A stretch of DNA of 64,000 nucleotides from Anthocerotibacter panamensis C109 (lineage in GTDB: Bacteria > Cyanobacteriota > Cyanobacteriia > Gloeobacterales > Anthocerotibacteraceae), in contig NZ_CP062698.1 of NCBI RefSeq assembly GCF_018389385.1, positions 3,227,501 through 3,291,500 on the forward strand, read 5' to 3'. Position numbers and translations under genes: made by a program. This document shows, piece after piece, positions 56,401 to 62,717 of this stretch (positions are counted from its first letter, which is position 1; every line of letters starts with the position of its first letter). A model generated the notes under the pieces. That model did no database searches and was not told the DNA's origin. It was given only the letters and a program-made list of their open reading frames with translations.

Positions 56401-58253
56401 CGGACAGCGCCCAACTGCGTGGCTTGCTCCAGCAGAAAGTGCCTGAATACATGGTGCCTGCGGCGTTTGTTTTCCTGGAGGCGATGCCCTTGACCCCCAA
56501 CGGCAAAGTGGACCGCCGTGCGCTACCTGCCCCTGCCTATGCCGGGGACATGGCGGAAGATGGCGCACCCCGGACGCCGGTTGAGGAATTGTTAGTACGG
56601 CTGTGGGCGCAGGTTTTGGGGCTCCCGCAGGTGGGCATCCACGACAACTTTTTTGCGCTGGGTGGACACTCGCTCCTGGCGACTCAAGTCATCGCTCGGG
56701 TGCGGGAGACCTTTGGGGTCGAGGTGCCCTTGCGCGGGTTGTTTGAGGCTCCGACGATTGCTGCGTTTGCTGCCTATCTGCCCGCAGGCGCGGGGGTTGC
56801 CTGCTTGCCCCTCGATCCGATTGCTCGGGAGGGCGCTTTGCCGCTGTCTTTTGCCCAACAGCGTCTGTGGTTTTTGGAGCAGCTCGAGGGACCGAGCAGC
56901 ACCTATAACCTGCCTATGCCCGTGCGGTTGACGGGTCCGCTCCATCGGCAAGCCCTCCAGCAGAGCCTCAGTGAAGTCGTGCGACGCCATGAGGCGCTAC
57001 GGACCCGCTTTCTAGCCGTCGGGGGCCATCCGGTGCAGGTCATCGCCCCCCCGACTGCCCTAGACCTGCCGATGATAGACCTAAGCGAGATAGCAGAACG
57101 GGACCACGCCGTACACCGCTACGCTCAGGTAGAAGCCCAACGCCCCTTTGATCTCGAGCAAGGCCCTTTGCTGCGCTGCACTTTACTCAAGTTGGGCGCG
57201 ACTGAACACGTTTTGCTCCTGACCGTCCACCACATTGCCGCCGATGGCTGGTCTTTGGGTGTCCTCATCCGCGAGCTTGCCTGCCTCTACCCCGCCTTCT
57301 TGCAGGACAGACCCCATTCCCTTCAGCCCTTACCGATTCAGTACGCCGACTTCGCCCACTGGCAGCGCCACTATCTCACGGGCGAACGGCTAGAGCGGCA
57401 CCTGACCTATTGGCAGGAACATCTGACCGGCGCTCCTCCCCTATTGGCGCTCCCCACCGACCATCCGCGCCCCCCGGTGCAACGCTTTGAGGGCGCTATC
57501 CTGCCCGTGGTCCTCCCTGCCGACCACGCGGCAGCCCTCCAAGCCCTGAGCCGCCGCCGGGGTGTGACGCTGTTCATGACCTTGCTTGCGGTCTTTCAGG
57601 TGCTGCTATACCACGCCACCAGCCAGGAAGACCTGGTCGTGGGTACGGCGGTCGCCAATCGTGACCCGGCAGCCGTCGAGGACTTGATTGGTTTTTTTGT
57701 AAATCAACTTGTCCTGCGTACCGACCTCAGCGGTAATCCTGAATTTCAAGAGCTTTTGCAGCGGGTGCGCCAAGTGACCCTCGCAGCCTACAGCCATCAG
57801 GAACTGCCCTTCGAGGCCCTAGTCGAGCACCTCAATCCCCCCCGTGACCCAAGCCACACGCCCCTCTTCCAGGTCCAATTTGTCCTCCAAAATACTCCCC
57901 TGCCCGCCTTGGAAGGGACCGACCTCACCCTAAGTCCCCTAAAAGTCGATAATGGCACCGCCAAATTTGATCTGCTCCTGATGCTCCAGGAGGATGAGGC
58001 AGGCATCCATGGCTTTTTCCAGTACAACACCGGACTCTTCGAGCGGGCCACGGTCTTGCGCCTGACCCAACACCTAGGGCTCCTCCTACAGGCAGTCATC
58101 CAAAATCCATCCGTCCATCTCGAAGAGCTAGACCAGCTTTTGGACACTGCCGAAGACCAGCAGCAGACCGACCAAGAGCAGTCCTTGCACGTCCGGGGGC
58201 ACGCTACCCTGCGCCAGACCCGACGCCAAACCATCCAACGACCTATTTGTTGA
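50448..58253 (+). CDS. NRPS: TubC-C-A-PCP-C-A-PCP-C
   Basis: A 2,601-residue synthetase. Residues 1-52 resemble a TubC N-terminal docking domain, fitting a partner PKS upstream. C1 (about 59-490) has HHIVSDAWS. A1 (510-990) has specificity residues D-V-W-H-F-S-L-I-D-K, close to the serine code. PCP1 has Ser1041 in GGHSLL. C2 (1097-1515) has HHIAADGWS. A2 (1543-2026) reads D-V-W-H-F-S-L-I-E-K, serine-like with one change. PCP2 has Ser2075. A terminal C3 (2131-2550) has HHIAADGWS and no A domain behind it, so it must act on an amino acid held by the next protein. A1-PCP1 and A2-PCP2 are almost identical in DNA. The start GTG overlaps the PKS stop. Confidence 0.93.
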   Translation: MNLSQLLSTLAALRVELWMEGEHLRYRAPKATLTPGLLAALRHHKAEICDVLQAPTIHPLTYGQRALWFLHQLNPTSASYNVALSVRICSGVEPQALRQVFQDLVTRHAALRTVFPVQDGEPVQRVQPVQELSWRTVDAHPTALYEQVMAAYSQPFDLEAGPLLRVDLFTQSQEEHVLLVTLHHIVSDAWSLWLLLEEVRHLYPARVSGQDVTLTPPATPYSAFGHWQTQLLANPDTERLWDYWRTHLAGDLPQLWPPRHGAVPELGGQTEGFRLTEALTLQLNALARKEGATLYMTLLAAFQVLLARYSGQEDILVGSPTTGRNQEAFARVIGYFVNPVVLRAQVRGDEPFTAFLGQVRATVLAALAHQDYPFALLVQRLQKDHDRTALFQASFNLQKPMGEMAMLFLPDGNRLEWGGLALEPYPIPQQEGQFDLTLEMVEARGTLYGVFKYNADLFDREQIIQLTQHFQNLLAAIVHAPNRPLAHHDVLSPTERHQLLVCYNDTHTPFPETLGLHQLVERQVARTPERIAVSFEQQTLTYHHLNGHANQLAHHLQALGVGPGTRVGICLERSLELVIALLGVLKAGGAYVPLDPSYPTERLAFMAADSQIAVLVTAPGSVPWVADKPILTVSVQGLEGPTENLTGTVTPMDLAYVMYTSGSTGKPKGVMTTHRALVNRLWWMQQQYPLTAEDRVLQKTPFSFDVSVWEFFWPLLSGARLVMARPGGHKEPGYLRHVLEEQAISVVHFVPSLLQVFLEQTGLERCHRLRHVFCSGEALTVSVQERFFERLAAQLHNLYGPTEAAIDVSAWTCVPGARVVIGRPIANTELYILDAHLQPVPIGVAGELHIGGTPLAQGYWNQPQLTAQKFIPHPFRPQERLYKTGDRARFLRDGTIAYLGRIDHQVKLRGLRIELGEIEALLREYVREAVVLLREDAPGDKRLVAYVVGASDSAQLRGLLQQKVPEYMVPGAFVFLEAMPLTPNGKVDRRALPAPAYAGDMAEDGAPRTPVEELLVRLWAQVLGLPQVGIHDNFFALGGHSLLATQVIARVRETFGVEVPLRGLFEAPTIAAFAAYLPAGAGVACLPLDPIAREGALPLSFAQQRLWFLEQLEGPSSTYNIPAMVRLSGSLDRGALHKSLQEVVQRHEVLRTTFAQGAEAPVQVIAPALKLDLPEVEAIEQTVEQLATAEAQRPFDLEQGPLLRCTLLKLGATEHVLLLTVHHIAADGWSLGVLIRELACLYPAFLQDRPHSLQPLPIQYADFAHWQRHYLTGERLERHLTYWQEHLTGAPPLLALPTDHPRPTRPTFRGSTVPMTLSREETEQLKHLSQEHGVTLFMTLLAAYAILLARYSAQDDLVVGCPIANRTRGETEGLLGFFVNTLPLRINLAGEPSFEQALARVREVTLGGYAHQDLPLEHLVEVLQPERNLNYNPLFQVALVLNPPLPALELPGLHLTTLAVPSTTAKFDLTLALEETAQGLTGVWEYNRDLFEAETIIQLTQHFQNLLAAIVHAPNRPLAHHDVLSPTERHQLLVCYNDTHTPFPETLGLHQLVERQVARTPERIAVSFEQQTLTYHHLNGHANRLAHHLQALGVGPGTRVGICLERSLELVIALLGVLKAGGAYVPLDPSYPTERLAFMAADSQIAVLVTAPGSVPWVADKPILTVSVQGLEGPTENLTGTVTPMDLAYVMYTSGSTGKPKGVMTTHRALVNRLWWMQQQYPLTAEDRVLQKTPFSFDVSVWEFFWPLLSGARLVMARPGGHKEPGYLRHVLEEQAISVVHFVPSLLQVFLEQTGLERCHRLRHVFCSGEALTVSVQERFFERLAAQLHNLYGPTEAAIEVSAWTCVPGSNVIPIGRPIANTELYILDAHLQPVPIGVAGELHIGGTPLAQGYWNQPQLTAQKFIPHPFRPQERLYKTGDRARFLRDGTIAYLGRIDHQVKLRGLRIELGEIEALLREYVREAVVLLREDAPGDKRLVAYVVGASDSAQLRGLLQQKVPEYMVPAAFVFLEAMPLTPNGKVDRRALPAPAYAGDMAEDGAPRTPVEELLVRLWAQVLGLPQVGIHDNFFALGGHSLLATQVIARVRETFGVEVPLRGLFEAPTIAAFAAYLPAGAGVACLPLDPIAREGALPLSFAQQRLWFLEQLEGPSSTYNLPMPVRLTGPLHRQALQQSLSEVVRRHEALRTRFLAVGGHPVQVIAPPTALDLPMIDLSEIAERDHAVHRYAQVEAQRPFDLEQGPLLRCTLLKLGATEHVLLLTVHHIAADGWSLGVLIRELACLYPAFLQDRPHSLQPLPIQYADFAHWQRHYLTGERLERHLTYWQEHLTGAPPLLALPTDHPRPPVQRFEGAILPVVLPADHAAALQALSRRRGVTLFMTLLAVFQVLLYHATSQEDLVVGTAVANRDPAAVEDLIGFFVNQLVLRTDLSGNPEFQELLQRVRQVTLAAYSHQELPFEALVEHLNPPRDPSHTPLFQVQFVLQNTPLPALEGTDLTLSPLKVDNGTAKFDLLLMLQEDEAGIHGFFQYNTGLFERATVLRLTQHLGLLLQAVIQNPSVHLEELDQLLDTAEDQQQTDQEQSLHVRGHATLRQTRRQTIQRPIC
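51837..53807 (+). repeat. A-PCP module repeat, copy 1
   Basis: About 1.97 kb running from the end of C1 through A1 and PCP1 into the start of C2. It is matched at 54936-56909 with roughly a dozen single-base differences plus one divergent patch of about 40 bases around the A5 motif (52865-52910) that includes a 3-base length change. The offset is 3,099 before that patch and 3,102 after it. Confidence 0.9.
54014..54356 (+). repeat. C-domain core repeat, copy in C2
   Basis: 343 bp covering the catalytic HHIAADGWS motif of C2, essentially identical to 57131-57473 in C3 (offset 3,117), although the flanking parts of C2 and C3 differ clearly. Confidence 0.85.
54936..56909 (+). repeat. A-PCP module repeat, copy 2
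   Basis: Second copy of the 1.97-kb module repeat, spanning the end of C2, A2, PCP2 and the start of C3. The main difference from copy 1 is the patch after the A5 motif, where IDVSAW becomes IEVSAW and the following loop changes. Confidence 0.9.
57131..57473 (+). repeat. C-domain core repeat, copy in C3
   Basis: The C3 counterpart of 54014-54356. The flanks on both sides, covering the acceptor and donor lobes, have diverged, so only the centre of the domain has been homogenised. Confidence 0.85.
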
Positions 58254-58292
58254 GAAGACCAGACGTTGCCCTATTGCCAGGAGAAAACTTTA

Positions 58293-61200
58293 ATGTCTCA
58301 GACAACCTTTGAAGGATTTCGCCTCTCGCCTCAGCAGCAGCGTATCTGGCAGCTCCAGGCAAACGGTAGCTCTGCCTATTATATTCAGGGTCAGATTGCC
58401 CTTGTCGGCCCCCTCGCGCGCGAAACGCTCCAGGCAGCTCTGGCGACGGTGGTGGCACGCCATGAGATTTTGCGGACCCGATTTGTCTGTGAACCAGCAG
58501 AGACCCTTGCGCTCCAAGTGATCCGACTGCCCCGCCGTCCGGTGGTCCCTGAATACAACTGGCAGCGTCTGGATGCCCAAGCCCAACAGGAGCGCATTCA
58601 GGCACTCCTCCGGGAATGGCGGGAGTATCCCCTGGGGACAGGTCCGCTCCTGCGTACTGTGCTAGTCCGGTTGTCTGCGACCCAGAGAATGCTGCTCGTC
58701 AGCCTTCCTGCACTCTTGGCGGATCTGATGACGCTGGGCCACTTCGTCCGCGAACTGAGCCACGCCTACGCCTACCACCGCTATGCAGAACCCCTCGCCC
58801 ATGCCGATATCATGCAGTACGCTGATGTGGCTGAATGGCTCAACGGGCTTTTGGAGTCTGAGGAAACCGCTCCAGGGCGAGCCTACTGGAGCCGCCGCGC
58901 GAGCGCTCCGCCTATGCAAGCGCTCCCCTGCGAACAACCCGCCGCGCTCGGGCAGCCCTTGCGCACGCAGTCCGTGACCATAGACCTGCCGCAGGTAGCC
59001 GAGATCCAGACCTTTGTGCAGGAGCAGAGGACCTCGTTAAAAGTCCTGCTACTTGCCTGCTGGCAGCTATTGCTGTGGCGGCGCACCGACCAAGGGGCAC
59101 TCACGCTTGGCTATGCCTGCGACGGTCGCAACTATCCCGAACTGTGCACCCATCTGGGTCCTTTGACCCGCTATCTCCCGCTCCAAGGAAACCTAGAAGC
59201 AAAGCTCCCCTTCACGCGTTTCCTGCAACAGACCCACCAAGCTATCCATAACGCCTGCGCTTGGCAGGAATATTTTGAGGCAACCGACCCGCCGTTGGCC
59301 TTTGGTTTCGATATGGTTGAAGTGCCGGCGAGCGAAGTCGTAGGTGAGGTACAGTTCTCCCTCCAGTGGCAATATGCGTGCCTGGAACCCTTCAAAGTCC
59401 GCCTCAGTGGGCTTCTCGGACCCGAAGAGCTGCGCCTCGAACTCCATTACGACGCCCGCTGCTTCCAGCAGAGCGATATCGAAATCTTGGCCCGACAATT
59501 TCAAGCCCTCCTCGACCATGCCCTCCGGCAGCCCGACACCCCCCTCGCTCGCCTCGCTCTGCTGAGCCCGACGGAGCGCCAACGCCTGCTGGTAGCGTTC
59601 AACCACACCGAGCAGCCCTTCCCTGACCGCCCCTTGCATCAACTCTTTGCAGAACAGGTGCAGCGCACCCCCGCCCACACCGCCGTGCGCTGCCCCCGAG
59701 AGCGGCTCACCTATCACCAACTCAACTGCCGCGCCAACCAACTAGCTCACTACCTCCAGACGAGAGGCTGTGCCCCTGGTACCCGTGTGGCGGTCTTGCT
59801 GGAGCGCTCCTGTACTTTGTTGGTCGCACTGCTTGCGGTCCTCAAGACCGGAGCCGCCTACGTCCCCCTTGATCCGCGCTATCCTTCCCAGCGTCTCGAC
59901 TACATGCTCACAGACGCCCAACCCTTGCTCCTGTTGAGCGCAGGGGAGATCGCCCCACCCGACGCCCCTGTACCGCTGCTGCGGCTGGACGATTTTGATT
60001 TCAGCGCCTATAGCCCCCAGGACCCTCCCCCCGCTGTCCACCCCGAAGATTTGGCCTACCTCATCTATACCAGTGGTTCCACCGGCAGACCCAAAGGGAC
60101 GATGATTCCTCACCGCGCGCTGGTCAACTACCTCTGGTGGGCGTGCCACTACTACCGCGTCGTGGAAGGGACCGGCGCTCCGGTCGCCTCTTCCATTGCC
60201 TTTGACGCCACCCTGACTGCGCTGTTTACCCCGCTGTTGGTAGGGCGGATGGTCGCCATGCTCCCCGATGCCGTGGAGACCTTGGTGACCGACTTGAGTT
60301 CCGGGGCGGGCTACAGCTTGGTCAAGCTCACCCCGGCGCATCTAGACGCGCTCACCCCTTTGATCCAAGAAGAAGAAATCGCTTCCGGGACACAGACGCT
60401 GGTCTTGGGCGGGGAGGCACTTTTAGCCCAAAGCCTTACCTTTTGGCGGACCCGGACCCCTTGGACGCGCCTCATCAACGAATACGGACCGACCGAAGCG
60501 ACCGTGGGCTGCTGTGTCTACACCATAGGCGCAGGGGAGGAGCTACGGACGCAAGTCCCCATCGGACGCCCAATCGCCAACACAGAGCTCTATATCCTGG
60601 ATGAAGACCTGGAGCCCGTACCCATAGGCATCCCCGGAGAACTATACATCGGCGGGGCGGGGCTCGCTCTGGGCTATTGGAATCAGCCCCAACTCACGGC
60701 GCAGAAGTTCATCCCCCATCCCTTTCGCGCTCAAGAACGGCTGTACAAAACCGGGGACCGGGCGCGGTTCCTTGCAGATGGGACGATTGAGTATCTGGGG
60801 CGCATCGACCACCAAGTAAAACTGCGTGGCTTGCGTATTGAGTTGGGCGAAATCGAAGCGCTCTTGCGTGAGTATGTGCGCGAAGCGGTAGTGCTCCTGC
60901 GCGAAGATGCGCCTGGGGATAAGCGGCTGGTCGCCTATGTCGTCGGAGCCTCGGACAGCGCCCAACTGCGTGGCTTGCTCCAGCAGAAAGTGCCCGAATA
61001 CATGGTGCCTGGAGCGTTTGTTTTCCTGGAGGCGATGCCCTTGACCCCCAACGGCAAAGTGGACCGCTGTGCGCTACCTGCCCCTGTCCCTCAGACTGCG
61101 GCCTATCAAGCCCCCCGGACGCCGGTCGAGGAACTGTTAGTGCGGCTGTGGGCGCAGGTTTTGGGGCTCCCGCAGGTGGGTATCCACGACAATTTTTTTG

Positions 61201-62717
61201 CGCTGGGCGGGGACTCCATCCTCAGCCTCCAGATTGTCGCCAGAGCGCGGCAGTTGGGGCTGAATTTCGAACCCCGGCAGGTCTTTCAGTACCAGACCAT
61301 CGCTGAATTAGCCGCTGTCACCCCTCTGGGCACTCCCCCATCTGCCCAACAGGGTCCGGTCACCGGGCTGGTACCGCTGACCCCCATTCAGCACTGGTTC
61401 TTTGAACAAAACCTAGCCCAGCCTCACCACTTCAACCAATCCCTCTGCCTAGAACTGCCCACCACCCCGCAGCCAGAACTGTTGCAGCAAGCCCTCCACC
61501 ATTTGCTCGTCCATCATGACGCGCTGCGCCTGCGCTTCACCCCATTGTCCACCGGCTGGCAGCAGAGCAATGACCCCATTCCCGTCCCCCTGCCCTTCAG
61601 CGTAGTAGACCTCGCAGGATACCCCGCCCCAGAGCAAGCAAAAGCTTGGGCTGAAGCTACCACCAGCCTCCAGAGCAGCTTGGACCTCACCACAGGGCCG
61701 CTTTTGAGCGCAGGACTCTTCACTTTTGGACCTGAGCAACCCAGCCGTCTGCTCTTGGTGGTCCATCATCTGGTCGTAGATGGCGTCTCCTGGCGGATTT
61801 TGCTCGAAGACCTCGCCACGCTCTGCCGCCAGTCCGAGCAGGGCAAACCCTTGGCACTGCCGCCTAAGACGACTTCCTTTAAAGCTTGGGCTGAGCACTT
61901 AGCCACCTACGCCCCGTCCGAGGAATTAGTGATGGAGCAGGACTACTGGCAAGATCTCAAGCGCTTGCGGGTCACCCCTCTGCCGCTCGATTATCCGGCG
62001 GACCCGACAGCCAATACCGTAGCTGACGTAGCCAGAGTCGCCGTCACCCTCGACTGCGACCAGACGCGAGTCCTCCTCCAAGAGCTTCCTGCTCGCCACG
62101 AAACGCAAGTCAATGACGTGCTGTTGACCGCGCTGGTTCAGGCGTTTGGAGCCTGGACAGGGGAGCCCGCCCTGCTCATCGACTTGGAGCGCCACGGGCG
62201 AGAGGAACAAGGCGCGGTAGACCTGTCGCGCACGGTGGGCTGGTTCACTACCCTCACGCCCCTATGCTTGGAGCAAACAGCTACCACGCTCCAGACAGTC
62301 AAGGCCCAACTGCGTCGCCTACCTCGGCTGGGCTATGGCCTCCTGCGCTACCATCCGGCTTTCCAGGATGGTTTTCGTGCCCTCCTTCAGCCTGAAGTAC
62401 GGTTTAACTATCTGGGGCAATGGGACCAGGGTCTACCCTCGCTGGCGCTATCCCGAGAGCCCAGTGGACCGGAGCAGAGCACCTTAAATCAGCGCCCGTA
62501 CCTGTTGGAGGTGGATGCCCTAGTGCTCGAAGGCGTACTGCACATCCGCTGGACCTACAGCACCCGCCTCCATCGCCCAGCAACCATAGAGAGACTGGCC
62601 CAGGACTATCTACAGGCGTTGCAGGAACTCATCCACAGCCCGTCAATCCCCCCGGATTTTGTCAGCCCAGAGCAATTCGACCGGCTCCTCGCCGAAATCG
62701 CCCTAGCGGAGGAATGA
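58293..62717 (+). CDS. NRPS: degenerate C-A-PCP-epimerase
   Basis: A 1,474-residue synthetase. Residues 13-417 have the length and ends of a condensation domain, but the HHxxxDG motif is replaced by SLPALLAD (137-144), so it should not condense. The A domain (447-930) has specificity residues D-A-T-K-V-G-E-V-G-K, nearest to asparagine codes. The PCP carries Ser975 in GGDSI, the form usual before an E domain. The E domain (1026-1463) has HHLVVDG (1158) and RTVGWFTTL. The product unit is thus probably D-Asn. ATG 58293 has AGGAG nine bases upstream; TTG 58266 is unlikely. There is a 39-bp gap to the gene before and an ATGA overlap with the next. Confidence 0.92.
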   Translation: MSQTTFEGFRLSPQQQRIWQLQANGSSAYYIQGQIALVGPLARETLQAALATVVARHEILRTRFVCEPAETLALQVIRLPRRPVVPEYNWQRLDAQAQQERIQALLREWREYPLGTGPLLRTVLVRLSATQRMLLVSLPALLADLMTLGHFVRELSHAYAYHRYAEPLAHADIMQYADVAEWLNGLLESEETAPGRAYWSRRASAPPMQALPCEQPAALGQPLRTQSVTIDLPQVAEIQTFVQEQRTSLKVLLLACWQLLLWRRTDQGALTLGYACDGRNYPELCTHLGPLTRYLPLQGNLEAKLPFTRFLQQTHQAIHNACAWQEYFEATDPPLAFGFDMVEVPASEVVGEVQFSLQWQYACLEPFKVRLSGLLGPEELRLELHYDARCFQQSDIEILARQFQALLDHALRQPDTPLARLALLSPTERQRLLVAFNHTEQPFPDRPLHQLFAEQVQRTPAHTAVRCPRERLTYHQLNCRANQLAHYLQTRGCAPGTRVAVLLERSCTLLVALLAVLKTGAAYVPLDPRYPSQRLDYMLTDAQPLLLLSAGEIAPPDAPVPLLRLDDFDFSAYSPQDPPPAVHPEDLAYLIYTSGSTGRPKGTMIPHRALVNYLWWACHYYRVVEGTGAPVASSIAFDATLTALFTPLLVGRMVAMLPDAVETLVTDLSSGAGYSLVKLTPAHLDALTPLIQEEEIASGTQTLVLGGEALLAQSLTFWRTRTPWTRLINEYGPTEATVGCCVYTIGAGEELRTQVPIGRPIANTELYILDEDLEPVPIGIPGELYIGGAGLALGYWNQPQLTAQKFIPHPFRAQERLYKTGDRARFLADGTIEYLGRIDHQVKLRGLRIELGEIEALLREYVREAVVLLREDAPGDKRLVAYVVGASDSAQLRGLLQQKVPEYMVPGAFVFLEAMPLTPNGKVDRCALPAPVPQTAAYQAPRTPVEELLVRLWAQVLGLPQVGIHDNFFALGGDSILSLQIVARARQLGLNFEPRQVFQYQTIAELAAVTPLGTPPSAQQGPVTGLVPLTPIQHWFFEQNLAQPHHFNQSLCLELPTTPQPELLQQALHHLLVHHDALRLRFTPLSTGWQQSNDPIPVPLPFSVVDLAGYPAPEQAKAWAEATTSLQSSLDLTTGPLLSAGLFTFGPEQPSRLLLVVHHLVVDGVSWRILLEDLATLCRQSEQGKPLALPPKTTSFKAWAEHLATYAPSEELVMEQDYWQDLKRLRVTPLPLDYPADPTANTVADVARVAVTLDCDQTRVLLQELPARHETQVNDVLLTALVQAFGAWTGEPALLIDLERHGREEQGAVDLSRTVGWFTTLTPLCLEQTATTLQTVKAQLRRLPRLGYGLLRYHPAFQDGFRALLQPEVRFNYLGQWDQGLPSLALSREPSGPEQSTLNQRPYLLEVDALVLEGVLHIRWTYSTRLHRPATIERLAQDYLQALQELIHSPSIPPDFVSPEQFDRLLAEIALAEE
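60678..61086 (+). repeat. third copy of the A-domain C-terminal block
   Basis: 409 bp of the A8-A10 part of the Asn-type A domain match 53025-53433 (A1) and 56127-56535 (A2) with very few differences, although the substrate-binding cores of these domains are unrelated in sequence detail. Confidence 0.85.
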
